64,000 bases of DNA from NCBI RefSeq assembly GCF_003116035.1, contig NZ_LGQW01000015.1, positions 6,654,599 to 6,718,598 on the forward strand. Direction: 5' to 3'. A model generated the notes under the pieces. That model ran no database searches. It was not told where the DNA came from and saw only the letters and a list, made by a program, of their open reading frames with translations. The DNA comes from Azospirillum sp. TSH64 (GTDB taxonomy: Bacteria > Pseudomonadota > Alphaproteobacteria > Azospirillales > Azospirillaceae). Below, piece by piece: positions 1 to 10,228 of the stretch; the first letter of the stretch is position 1, and each line of letters opens with the position of its first letter. A program made the translations under genes and the position numbers.

Positions 1-55
1 TCGACCCAACCCCGCAAGAACTTTCTTCACTGGATGCCAAAAAAGTTTGGCGCCC

Positions 56-895
56 TCAATGCGGGCTGCGGCCGTGCGTCCGGAAGAATCCGTTGAGCGC
101 GTCGAACGGCTCGGCATCGGCCAGCGCATCGAAACGGCCGTGATCGGCCAGCATCCGCGCCGCCCGGAGGAAGCCGCCCCACGCGGCACGGCTCAGCGCG
201 CTTCCAAGGCTGATCCGCCGCACGCCCAGCTCGGCAATCTGCGGCACCGACAAACCGATCGGCGAGGAAACCAGCAGGTTGAGCGGCTTGGGGCTTACCG
301 CATCGACCGCCGCCTTGATCTCGTCCGGCGTCCGCAGGCCCGGCGCGTAGAGGACGTCGGCGCCCGCCGCCGCATAGGCCGGCAGCCGGCGCAACACCTC
401 CTCGACAGCCGCCGGCCGATCGACGAGCACGGCTTCGCAGCGGGCCGTCAGGAGAATGCCCGTTCCCCGCAATGCTTCCGCCGCCGCCGCGATCCGCTCG
501 ACCGCGTGGTCGAAATCATACAGGGGCTTCGACGGATCGCCGGTGGCGTCTTCCACCGACAGCCCGGCCACGCCGGTGTCGGCACAGAGCCGCACATTCC
601 GGGTCAGCCCTTCGACGTCATGGGCATAGCCGGACTCGAAGTCCGCGTTCACCGGCAGATCGGTTGCCCGGACGATGTCGGCGATATGGGACAGCATGTC
701 CGCGCACGGCACCGCCCAGTCGGCATCGGGCAACCCGCGCGAGAAGGCGAACCCCGCCGAGGTGGACGCCAGCGCGCGGAACCCGAGAGACTTCAGCATC
801 AGGGCGCTGCCGGCATCCCACGGATTGGGGATGACGAAGCAGCCGTCCTTGTGAAGGTCGGAAAAGGCAGCACGGGCATTGAGGTGGTCGGCCAT
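56..895 (-). CDS. Isocitrate lyase/PEP mutase family enzyme
   Basis: A 279-aa TIM-barrel enzyme of the isocitrate lyase / phosphoenolpyruvate mutase superfamily, cytosolic, acting on C-C or C-P bonds of 2-oxo or 2-methyl-citrate-like acids. Visible motifs are the N-terminal IPNPWDAGSA strand, the metal/substrate loop VNADFESGY (about residue 85) and the SVED acidic motif with DPSKPLYDF. The isocitrate lyase KKCGH catalytic cysteine loop is absent, so it is closer to the short PEP-mutase/oxaloacetate-hydrolase-like branch; the substrate cannot be assigned. ATG 895 is chosen because AAGAGA lies about 8 nt upstream; an in-frame GTG three bases earlier is possible. It stands alone, separated from the DUF533 gene by about 120 bp. 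Confidence 0.8.
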   Translation of the reverse strand: MADHLNARAAFSDLHKDGCFVIPNPWDAGSALMLKSLGFRALASTSAGFAFSRGLPDADWAVPCADMLSHIADIVRATDLPVNADFESGYAHDVEGLTRNVRLCADTGVAGLSVEDATGDPSKPLYDFDHAVERIAAAAEALRGTGILLTARCEAVLVDRPAAVEEVLRRLPAYAAAGADVLYAPGLRTPDEIKAAVDAVSPKPLNLLVSSPIGLSVPQIAELGVRRISLGSALSRAAWGGFLRAARMLADHGRFDALADAEPFDALNGFFRTHGRSPH

Positions 896-1014
896 CACGA
901 TCTCTTTCTGGGGCGGCTGCCCGGCCCTGGCGGACCGTCCCTCTCAAGGTATGGCAGAGCCCCCGCCCAGTCCATGGTCCGAAGTCCATCGTCCGACCGG
1001 GCGGGAGCCGCCGG

Positions 1015-1866
1015 TCAGACCATCGAGTCCAGTTCGCGGCGGCGGGCGTCCGTCAGGCCGAGGCGGGAGGCGAGGTAGGCCAGATACTGGCGGTCGACCT
1101 CGCTGCCGCCGCGCACGGCCAGTTCGGACGCGAGATAGACCTGTTCGGCGGTTTCGGGATCGTGGACGTCGCGGACGATCTGGTCCAGCGGCCGCGGGGA
1201 CCGCAGTTCGGCCTCGACGATGCGCCGGTCCTCCGGCTCGGCCTGGGCGGCATCGAGGCTGTCGAGGATGCGCCGCTGCTCGTCGGGCGAGATGTGGCCG
1301 TCGGCATTGGCCGCCGCGATCATGGCGCGGATCAGCAGCAGCGCCTTGGCGTCGCCGAGATCGGGTTCCGGCTGGCCGCCACGCAGCACCCCGGCCAGAC
1401 GGTCGCCCAGACCGCCGGCAACACCGGCCGCGCCGGCCCCTCCCAGCACACCGCCCAGCACGCTGCCGAGCGCACCGCCCCCGGAACCGGCAATCGGTCC
1501 GCCGCCGGCCACACCGCCAAGGCCGAGCCGGTCGAGAATCCCTCCCAGCGGTCCACCCGCAGCGGGAGCCGAGGTCGGAGCCGGTCCCGACGGCGGATGG
1601 CCGGGCGCAGCGGGTGCCTTGCCGTCCTGGTAAGCCCGGTAGGCGAGATAGGCGAGCGAGGCGAGGCCCGCCTTCTGCAGCAACCCCGAACCGGCGGCCG
1701 GGACATGGGGCATGCCATGGCCGTGGCCGTGATAGCCCTTCATCTTTTTTTTGCCCTTCTTGCCGAGGAGCAGGGGCATGGCGGCGGCGAAGGCCGGCCC
1801 GCGACCGGTGCGGCCGGCCAGACCGTTGGCCAGGATGACGCCGAGGACTTTGCTCAGGTTGCTCAT
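1015..1866 (-). CDS. DUF533 / TerB-like membrane-associated protein
   Basis: A 283-aa protein. The N-terminal segment (MSNLSKVLGVILANG, then a Lys/His/Gly-rich stretch) and a hydrophobic patch AGLASLAYLAYRAYQ around residue 75 resemble YebE-type DUF533 inner-membrane proteins. A Gly/Pro-rich linker leads to a helical TerB-like C-terminal domain (ALLLIRAMIAAANADGHIS, then DEQRRIL) whose acidic helix resembles metal-binding TerB folds. ATG 1866 is preceded by AGGGAAGGGAACG; extending to 2010 adds a Pro/Arg-rich stretch with no ribosome site. Function in this family is unknown, possibly envelope stress or metal related. The 190 bp between it and the next gene shows no recognisable site. Confidence 0.75.
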   Translation of the reverse strand: MSNLSKVLGVILANGLAGRTGRGPAFAAAMPLLLGKKGKKKMKGYHGHGHGMPHVPAAGSGLLQKAGLASLAYLAYRAYQDGKAPAAPGHPPSGPAPTSAPAAGGPLGGILDRLGLGGVAGGGPIAGSGGGALGSVLGGVLGGAGAAGVAGGLGDRLAGVLRGGQPEPDLGDAKALLLIRAMIAAANADGHISPDEQRRILDSLDAAQAEPEDRRIVEAELRSPRPLDQIVRDVHDPETAEQVYLASELAVRGGSEVDRQYLAYLASRLGLTDARRRELDSMV

Positions 1867-2057
1867 CGTTCCCTTCCCTACCGGCTGCGGATGACACGCC
1901 CCGGCTGCGGCCTGGAACTGCGGCCTTGAGCCGCGGCCGGGAGCCGTAGACATGGGGACGGTGCCGGCCATTGAAACCGGCGTTACCCGCAAGAGCGGCG
2001 GGAAGGCCAAGGGCCGCCGTCCGGACAGCCCGTGGCATCACCATTCTTTGCCGGGCG

Positions 2058-3263
2058 TCACTTGACGAGCGGGCAGCCGCTGTCCTTCGGGTCGATGTAG
2101 GCCTGCGCGCCGGGAACGGTCTTCAGGATCTTGAAGTAGTCCCAGGCGTATTTCGACTCCGCCGGCGTCTTCACCTGCGCCAGATACATGTCGTCGAAGA
2201 CCCGGCCGTTGGCGGCGATCTTCACCTCCTTCATCATCATGTCGGTGACCGGCATGGCGCGCATCTTCGCCGCCACCTTGTCGGGATCGTCGGTGCCCAG
2301 CTCCTGCACCGCCTTCAGGTAATGGCGGACCGACGAATAGACACCGGCCTGGTTCATCGACGGCTTGCGGCCGGTCCGCTCCTCGAACTTCTTCGACCAG
2401 CCGCGGGTTTCCTCGGTCATGTCCCAGTAGAAGGAGTTCGCCAGCATCAGGCCCTGCGAGGTCTCCAGCCCGAGCGCCTGGATGTCGTTGATGTTCAGCA
2501 GCAGCCCCGCCAGCGTCTGGCCGCCCTGGGGAATGCCGAATTCGGCCGCCTGCTTGACGCCGTTGATGGTGTCGCCGCCGGCATTGGCGAAGGCGACCAC
2601 CTCGGCCCCCGATGCCTGCGCCTGCAACAGGTAGGAGGAGAAGTCGGACGCCCCCAGCGGATGGCGCACGCTGCCCTTGATGGTGCCGCCCAGTTGCTTG
2701 ACCGTGTTGGCCGCCTCGGCTTCCAGCGAATGGCCGAAGGCGTAGTCGGCGGTGATGAAGAACCAGCTCTTGCGGCCCTGCTCGACCAGGGCGCGGGCGG
2801 TGGCGGAGGCCACGGCGTGGTTGTCCCAGGTCCACTGGAAGCCGTAGGGGCTGCATTCCTTGCCGGTGAGGTCGGTCGAGCCGGGGCCGGACATCAGGAA
2901 CAGGCGCTTCTTGTCGCGCGTGATCGCCTGCACCGCCAGCGCCGCAGCGGAGTTCGGCACGTCGGCGACGACATCGACCTTTTCGGTGTCGATCCACTGG
3001 CGGGCCAGGTTGGCGGCGATGTCCGCCTTGTTCTGGTGGTCGCCGACGATGATCTCGATCTTCGTGCCATTTATGGCATTGCCGAATTCCTCGGCGGCCA
3101 TCCGGGCCGCCACCGCCGATCCCTCGCCGTTGATGTCGGCATAGATGCCGGAGCGGTCGGACAGCATGCCGATCTTGATGACGCTGTCGGACATCTGGGC
3201 CTGGGCGGCGCCGGAGGCCAGGATGGTGCCGGCGAGAAGTCCGGCAACAAGCGGTTTACGCAT
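2058..3263 (-). CDS. Liv-type ABC transporter periplasmic binding protein
   Basis: A 401-aa exported receptor of the branched-chain amino acid/amide (LivK, Peripla_BP_6) family. Residues 1-23 form a Sec signal ending in a GAAQA-Q cleavage site, and mature residues start MSDSVIKIGMLSDRSGIYADINGEG, the usual first strand and ligand loop. Start supported by GGGGAG 6 nt upstream. It is the last gene of the sigma-54-preceded operon, but no Liv permease or ATPase is encoded in the window, so it either uses a transporter from elsewhere or the remaining genes lie apart. The ligand is presumably the substrate or precursor degraded by the upstream enzymes (inference). Confidence 0.85.
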   Translation of the reverse strand: MRKPLVAGLLAGTILASGAAQAQMSDSVIKIGMLSDRSGIYADINGEGSAVAARMAAEEFGNAINGTKIEIIVGDHQNKADIAANLARQWIDTEKVDVVADVPNSAAALAVQAITRDKKRLFLMSGPGSTDLTGKECSPYGFQWTWDNHAVASATARALVEQGRKSWFFITADYAFGHSLEAEAANTVKQLGGTIKGSVRHPLGASDFSSYLLQAQASGAEVVAFANAGGDTINGVKQAAEFGIPQGGQTLAGLLLNINDIQALGLETSQGLMLANSFYWDMTEETRGWSKKFEERTGRKPSMNQAGVYSSVRHYLKAVQELGTDDPDKVAAKMRAMPVTDMMMKEVKIAANGRVFDDMYLAQVKTPAESKYAWDYFKILKTVPGAQAYIDPKDSGCPLVK

Positions 3264-3343
3264 GGTTCGCTCCCCAATATGACGGTTTTTGGTGTTTTGG
3301 TTCTGCTGTTTTGGACCCCGGCCGGCGGGCCGGGAGGCGGAAA

Positions 3344-4123
3344 TCAGTGGGTGGTATAGCCGCCATCGACGGGAAGGGCCGCTCCGGTGATCGACCCCGC
3401 GGCGTCGGAACACAGGAAGGCGATGGCGGACGCGACCTCCTCCGGCGCGATCAGCCGGCCGGTCGGCATTCTCTCCAGGAACACCGCCCGCAGCACCTGA
3501 TCCTCCGGCAGGCCGGTGACCTGCGCCTGCTGGGCGATCTGGCGCTCGATGATCGGCGTCAGCACCGTTCCCGGGCAGATCGCGTTGCAGGTGATGCCGT
3601 GGGGCGCCACCTCGATCGACACCGACTTGGTCAGGCCGATGAGGCCGTGCTTGGCGGCGACATAGGCCGGCTTGTGCGGCGCGCCGACCATGCCGAGCAC
3701 CGACGCGGTGTTGACGATGCGCCCCCAGCCCCGCTCCCGCATCGACGGCACCGCCGCCTTGATGGCGTGGAAGGCGGCGCTGAGGTTGACCGCCAGCAGC
3801 AGGTCCCACTTGTCGTCGGGGAACTCGTCGAGTGCCGCGACATGCTGGACGCCGGCATTGTTCACCAGGATGTCGACCGGTCCCAGCCGGTCGGCGACGT
3901 CGGCCATCATGGCGCGCACCTCCTCCGGCCGGCTGAGGTCGGCGGCGGAATAGACGATGCGGCTGCCGCTCTGTTCCGCGATCGCGGCGCAGTTGCGGTC
4001 GATCTCCGCGCGGTCGCCGAAGCCATTGACCATCACGTCGCAGCCCCGGTCGGCAAGCGCCCGCACCGTCGCCAGCCCGATGCCGCTGGTGGAGCCGGTG
4101 ACGACAGCAATTCTGTTCTGCAT
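3344..4123 (-). CDS. bdhA: 3-hydroxybutyrate dehydrogenase (SDR family)
   Basis: A 259-aa short-chain dehydrogenase, probably oxidising D-3-hydroxybutyrate to acetoacetate with NAD+. It shows the Rossmann TGSTSGIG motif at residues 9-16, NNAG with the HBDH-typical continuation VQHVAALDEFP, the catalytic Ser in NTASVLGM and the YVAAKHG Tyr/Lys pair. It continues HGITCNAICPGTVLTP and ends in the usual ALPVDGGYTTH; length matches classical HBDHs. It sits 32 bp after the BKACE gene and 80 bp before the binding protein, all on one strand. Acetoacetate or acetoacetyl-CoA from the BKACE reaction would connect it to the pathway. Other SDR substrates remain possible. Confidence 0.8.
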   Translation of the reverse strand: MQNRIAVVTGSTSGIGLATVRALADRGCDVMVNGFGDRAEIDRNCAAIAEQSGSRIVYSAADLSRPEEVRAMMADVADRLGPVDILVNNAGVQHVAALDEFPDDKWDLLLAVNLSAAFHAIKAAVPSMRERGWGRIVNTASVLGMVGAPHKPAYVAAKHGLIGLTKSVSIEVAPHGITCNAICPGTVLTPIIERQIAQQAQVTGLPEDQVLRAVFLERMPTGRLIAPEEVASAIAFLCSDAAGSITGAALPVDGGYTTH

Positions 4124-4155
4124 GTCTCTTCGTTCCTCGGTCGGATGATTGCGCG

Positions 4156-5094
4156 TCAGAACGCCACCTGATCGGCACCCTTGAGGTCGAGCATGGCGCG
4201 CGCCTCTTCCGGGGTGGCAACCTCCAGCGACAGCTCCTCCAGGATGCGGCGGATCTTCGCCACCTGCTCGGCGCTGTTGCGGGCCAGCCGGCCCTTGGCG
4301 AGATAGAGGCTGTCCTCCAGCCCGACGCGGACGTTGCCGCCCATCACCGCGGCCATGGTGGTGAAGGGGATCTGGTGGCGGCCGGCGGCCAGCACCGACC
4401 ATTCGTAATCCTTGCCGAACAGGCGGTCGGCGGTCTCGCGCATGAAGACGAGGTTGCGCTCCTCCGCCCCGATGCCGCCGAGGATCCCGAAGATGGTCTG
4501 GATGAACAGCGGCGTCTTCACCAGCCCGCGGTCGAGGAAATGCGCGAGATTGTAGAGGTGCCCGACATCGTAGCACTCGAACTCGAAACGGGTGCCGCAG
4601 CCCTCGCCGAGATGTTCGAGGATATAGGCGATGTCGCGGAAGGTGTTGCGGAAGATGAAGTCGTCGGTGCTGCGCAGATAGGGCTCCTCCCAATCGTGCT
4701 TCCAGTTCTTGTAGCGGTCGGCCAGCGGGAAGATGCCGAAATTCATCGACCCCATGTTGAGCGAGCACATCTCCGGCTTGGCCAGCAGCGGGGCGGCGAG
4801 GCGTTCCTGCACCGTCATGTTGAGCGAACCGCCGGTGGTGATGTTCAGCACCGCGTCGGTCGACTGCTTCAGCCGCGGCAGGAACTCCATGAACACCGCC
4901 GGGTCGGGCGTCGGCTGGCCGGTGCGGGGGTCGCGGGCGTGCAGATGCAGGATCGCCGCCCCGGCCTCCGCCGCGCCGACGCCCTGCTCGACGATCTCGT
5001 CGGGCGTGACCGGCAGGGCGTCCGACATGGTGGGGGTGTGGATCGATCCGGTCAGCGCGCAGCTGATGATGACCTTTTTCTTCGATGCGGCCAT
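4156..5094 (-). CDS. BKACE family beta-keto acid cleavage enzyme (DUF849)
   Basis: A 312-aa member of the beta-keto acid cleavage enzyme family, which condenses a beta-keto acid with acetyl-CoA and splits it to acetoacetate/acetoacetyl-CoA plus a shorter CoA or acid product. Family hallmarks are KKVIISCALTGSIHTP at the N-terminus, the zinc-binding HLHARD motif (about residues 46-51), FEFECYD and the C-terminal GGNVRVGLEDSLYL. Residues such as NFGIFPL and LYNLAHF recall the dehydrocarnitine-cleaving branch as I remember it. The gene lies between a 3-hydroxyacyl-CoA dehydrogenase-like gene and bdhA, an arrangement known from L-carnitine catabolism, so dehydrocarnitine is the best guess but unproven. 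Start ATG 5094 follows a GGAGGG stretch. Confidence 0.85.
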   Translation of the reverse strand: MAASKKKVIISCALTGSIHTPTMSDALPVTPDEIVEQGVGAAEAGAAILHLHARDPRTGQPTPDPAVFMEFLPRLKQSTDAVLNITTGGSLNMTVQERLAAPLLAKPEMCSLNMGSMNFGIFPLADRYKNWKHDWEEPYLRSTDDFIFRNTFRDIAYILEHLGEGCGTRFEFECYDVGHLYNLAHFLDRGLVKTPLFIQTIFGILGGIGAEERNLVFMRETADRLFGKDYEWSVLAAGRHQIPFTTMAAVMGGNVRVGLEDSLYLAKGRLARNSAEQVAKIRRILEELSLEVATPEEARAMLDLKGADQVAF

Positions 5095-5156
5095 GCAAGG
5101 CCCTCCTGTGCTGGTCCGGGCGGGAAGGCCCGGACGGTTCGGGTTTGGCTTGGCGG

Positions 5157-6083
5157 CTATCCGCGTTCGGGGAGGTCGAGGCGCCGGAGATGGGCGGCGA
5201 GGCGGGCGGCGACCTCCTCCCGCTGCCCTTCGCTCCAGACCCGGAAGCCGGCGCCGGACTTCATGCCGAGCCGCCCGGAGGCGACCAGTTCGCTGAGAAG
5301 GGGCTGCGGGCCCGGCGTGCGGTCGAGATCGGGCAGGACATGGCCGTGGACCGCCAGCGTCAGGTCGGTGCCGACCAGATCGGCGTTCTCCAGCGGCCCC
5401 AGCACGGCGAGCCGCCGGCCGAAGCTGGCCTTGACCACGGTGTCGACCGTCTCCGCGTCGCACACGCCGGCCTGGACCAGCGCGATGGCCTCGCGCCACA
5501 GCGCATGCTGCAGGCGGTTGCCGATGAAGCCGGGCACATCCTTGCGGACCTCCACCGGCAGCTTGCCGACGGACCTCAGCAGGCCGGTCATCGCGGCGAC
5601 CGCCGCATCGGCGGTATCGCGCGTCCGCACGACCTCGACCAGCGGGATCAGGTGGGCCGGATTCCACCAGTGGGTGCCGAGCGCACGGGTGCGGTCGCGC
5701 AGCGGCTCCATGATCCGGGTGATCGGGATGACCGACGTGTTGCTGGCAAGGAGCGCATGGGACGGCGCCGCCGCTTCCGCCGCCGCCAGGACGCGCTGCT
5801 TGAGGGCGAGATCCTCCGGCACCGCCTCGATGACGATGTCGGCGGCGGCGACGGCCTCCTCCAGCGTCTCTTGCGGCCGGATGCGGTCGACGATGGCGAT
5901 GTCCTTGCCCGGATCGCCGAGGGCCTGTTCGCCGAGGGTTTGGCGGATGCGGTCGAGGATGCCGGCCCGGCGAACGGCATCGGGCTCCTGGATCTCGACG
6001 CGATGGCCGGCGGCGGCGAAAGCCTGCGCGATCCCCTGCCCCATCATCCCAGCGCCGATGATGGCGATGCGCTGCTGTGTCAT
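5157..6083 (-). CDS. 3-hydroxyacyl-CoA dehydrogenase family enzyme (possible L-carnitine dehydrogenase)
   Basis: A 308-aa NAD-dependent dehydrogenase. Residues 5-20 (RIAIIGAGMMGQGIA) form the Rossmann glycine motif, followed by ADIVIEAVPEDLALKQ, SNTSVIPIT, THWWNPAHLIPLVEVV and the GFIGNRLQHALWREA dimer-domain helix. THWWNP, with Trp where true hydroxyacyl-CoA enzymes usually have HFFNP, together with the short length, is typical of the L-carnitine / lambda-crystallin-like branch. It is the first gene of the operon, about 90 bp downstream of a sigma-54 promoter, and 62 bp from the BKACE gene. Oxidation of a beta-hydroxy acid to the beta-keto acid used by BKACE is the coherent role. Confidence 0.82.
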   Translation of the reverse strand: MTQQRIAIIGAGMMGQGIAQAFAAAGHRVEIQEPDAVRRAGILDRIRQTLGEQALGDPGKDIAIVDRIRPQETLEEAVAAADIVIEAVPEDLALKQRVLAAAEAAAPSHALLASNTSVIPITRIMEPLRDRTRALGTHWWNPAHLIPLVEVVRTRDTADAAVAAMTGLLRSVGKLPVEVRKDVPGFIGNRLQHALWREAIALVQAGVCDAETVDTVVKASFGRRLAVLGPLENADLVGTDLTLAVHGHVLPDLDRTPGPQPLLSELVASGRLGMKSGAGFRVWSEGQREEVAARLAAHLRRLDLPERG

Positions 6084-6172
6084 GGTCTGTGCATTCCCTC
6101 GTCCCGCGTGACCGGAGCCCATTGAGCGTTGCTCTGATTGTTCGTTATGGACGCTGTTTGGAAAGCTTGGTA

Positions 6173-6188
6173 AGCAACGGCTGTGCCA
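6173..6188 (-). promoter_or_regulatory. Sigma-54 (-24/-12) promoter
   Basis: Read on the minus strand the site is TGGCACAGCCGTTGCT, matching the RpoN consensus TGGCACG-N4-TTGCW at every fixed position except one, with GG and GC in the exact spacing. Transcription would begin near 6162 and enter the hydroxyacyl-CoA dehydrogenase / BKACE / bdhA / binding-protein operon. The divergent neighbour encodes a sigma-54 activator, which fits. Confidence 0.8.
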
Positions 6189-6280
6189 GACAGCCAAGCG
6201 CTTGTTAAGTCACGATTTTATTGAAAGCCTGCTCAAGCATGCTGGCCCGGTGTTTGCGAGTGCGCACAGTCCGGCCCGCC

Positions 6281-6297
6281 GGGAAGCCCGGTTTCCC
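6281..6297. promoter_or_regulatory. Candidate enhancer (UAS) dyad
   Basis: GGGAA and TTCCC arms separated by 7 nt, overlapping a CCGGG-AAG-CCCGG dyad, lie about 127 bp upstream of the predicted sigma-54 start site. Position suits an activator binding site; the match is short, so this is only a candidate. Confidence 0.25.
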
Positions 6298-6380
6298 AGG
6301 AAATCAGCCCTTCCATCGTGTTCATTTTTCTGACAGATAATGTGCGTAATATTGACAGTCCGTATTGGGGAGGACTGGGA

Positions 6381-7808
<1,428 letters not shown>

Positions 7809-7892
7809 GGCCGGCGGTCCGGGCGACGGCAGTCTGGCACCCAGGCCACGAAGCCCTTACACTCGCCCCGCGACCGAGCGGCCGGAGGAACA

Positions 7893-8900
7893 GTGGCGGG
7901 GGAGCGGAGGCGGGCGACCGCAGTGGATGTGGCGCGGCTGGCGGGGGTATCGCAGTCCGCCGTGTCACGGTGCTTTACCGAGGGGGCCAGCGTTTCGGCG
8001 GAAACGCGCAGCCGCGTGCTGGAGGCGGCACGGCGGCTGTCCTACCGCCCGAACGCCATCGCGCGCAGCCTGACCACCCGGCGCACCAACCTGATCGGCG
8101 TCGTCATGGGCGATCTGGACGGGCCATTCCAGCCCTATCTGTTCGAGACGCTCACCCGCGGCCTGGCCTCGCGCGGCAGGCAGCCGCTGCTGGTACGCGG
8201 CGACCCGGCTGATGCGCTGGACGGCACGGCGATGGCCGCTCTCGACTATCAGGTGGATGCGGTGGTGGTGACGGCCGGCAGCGTGTCCCCGGCGGCGGTC
8301 CGCGGCCTGATGGCGCTCGGCGTTCCCTTGCTCCTCTACGGCCGGGCGGTGGAGGCGGACGGGGTGGACAGCATCTGCTGCGACAACCCGCTCGGCGCAA
8401 GGCTGGTGGCGCAGGCGCTGGTCGCGGCCGGCCATCGCCGCATCGCCTATCTCGGCGGACGCCCCACCGCCTTTTCCGAGCAGGAACGCGGCAGCGCCTT
8501 CCGGGCGGCTTTGGCGGAACTGGGGATGCCGCTGGCCGCCGTGGGAGAGGGCGACTACAGCTACGACAGCGGCCATCGCGAGGCGCTGCGGCTGCTGGCC
8601 GGTCCCGACCGTCCGGACGCCCTGTTCTGCGGCAACGACGCCATGGCCTTCGGCGCGCTCGACGCCGCCCGCACCGCCCTCGGCCTTCGGGTGCCGGACG
8701 AGCTGTCCATCGTCGGCTTCGACGATGTGCCGATGGCCGGCTGGCCGAGCTTCTCCCTGACCACCATCCGCAATCCGGTCGACGAGATCGTGGCGACCCT
8801 GCTCGACATGCTGGAGCGCCGGCTGGCGGATCCCGACGCCCCGCCGGTCCTGCACCGCCCGCCCCCGCTGCTGGTCAGGCGCGGATCGGCCTGCCTCTGA
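7893..8900 (+). CDS. LacI family transcriptional regulator
   Basis: A 335-aa regulator. The N-terminal helix-turn-helix (ATAVDVARLAGVSQSAVSRCF, residues 8-28) and hinge LSYRPNAIARSL are canonical LacI/GalR. The periplasmic-binding-protein-like effector domain follows (LIGVVMGDLDGPF, then AYLGGR, FCGNDAMAFGALDAAR and SIVGFDDVPMAGW). A GTG start is supported by GGAGGA 5 nt upstream. It lies directly before an ABC importer operon on the same strand, and a dyad with a central CG, typical for LacI-family operators, occurs between them (9002-9033). It therefore probably controls the importer according to the imported solute; the effector cannot be read from sequence. Confidence 0.88.
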   Translation: MAGERRRATAVDVARLAGVSQSAVSRCFTEGASVSAETRSRVLEAARRLSYRPNAIARSLTTRRTNLIGVVMGDLDGPFQPYLFETLTRGLASRGRQPLLVRGDPADALDGTAMAALDYQVDAVVVTAGSVSPAAVRGLMALGVPLLLYGRAVEADGVDSICCDNPLGARLVAQALVAAGHRRIAYLGGRPTAFSEQERGSAFRAALAELGMPLAAVGEGDYSYDSGHREALRLLAGPDRPDALFCGNDAMAFGALDAARTALGLRVPDELSIVGFDDVPMAGWPSFSLTTIRNPVDEIVATLLDMLERRLADPDAPPVLHRPPPLLVRRGSACL

Positions 8901-8904
8901 CAGT

Positions 8905-8947
8905 CGGCGGAGCCGCATTCACCCCAAGCGGCAGAGCCGCATTCACC
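8905..8947. repeat. 19-bp direct repeat pair
   Basis: CGGCGGAGCCGCATTCACC (8905-8923) and CGGCAGAGCCGCATTCACC (8929-8947) differ at one base and are offset by 24 bp. They lie just after the lacI-family stop codon in a 165-bp non-coding gap, so they may be regulatory or a small local duplication. Confidence 0.6.
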
Positions 8948-9001
8948 AAAGCATCACAATTCCATCATTCGGGCTTCACGCTTCCCGCCTAAACCCTGGG
9001 T

Positions 9002-9033
9002 CAGCGGCTTTGCATACGCATGCAACGACGCTG
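9002..9033. promoter_or_regulatory. Candidate LacI-family operator
   Basis: Nested dyads share one centre (9017.5): inner arms TTGCAT/ATGCAA (9010-9025, 4-nt spacer ACGC with the central CG expected for LacI/GalR operators) and outer arms CAGCG/CGCTG (9002-9006 and 9029-9033). It lies 33 bp before the importer ATPase start and downstream of the regulator gene. Confidence 0.5.
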
Positions 9034-9065
9034 ACCATTTCGGGAAATGCGGGAAGTCTGCGGCG

Positions 9066-10178
<1,113 letters not shown>

Positions 10179-10228
10179 GGCGATCTCAACCATCCGGTCC
10201 ACCATCGGGAAAGAAGGGGGATTTTTCC

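Larger units (their letters stand above)
6084..6380. promoter_or_regulatory. Divergent control region of the catabolic operon and its activator
   Basis: This 297-bp gap separates the divergent dehydrogenase and sigma-54 activator genes and contains no gene. It holds the -24/-12 promoter for the minus strand (6173-6188), a perfect 10-bp palindrome CAAGCGCTTG at 6195-6204 just upstream of it, and GGGAA/TTCCC arms at 6281-6297, about 100 bp upstream of the -24 element, where an enhancer site would be expected. A TGACAG motif occurs twice (about 6330 and 6353) near the activator start. Confidence 0.6.
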
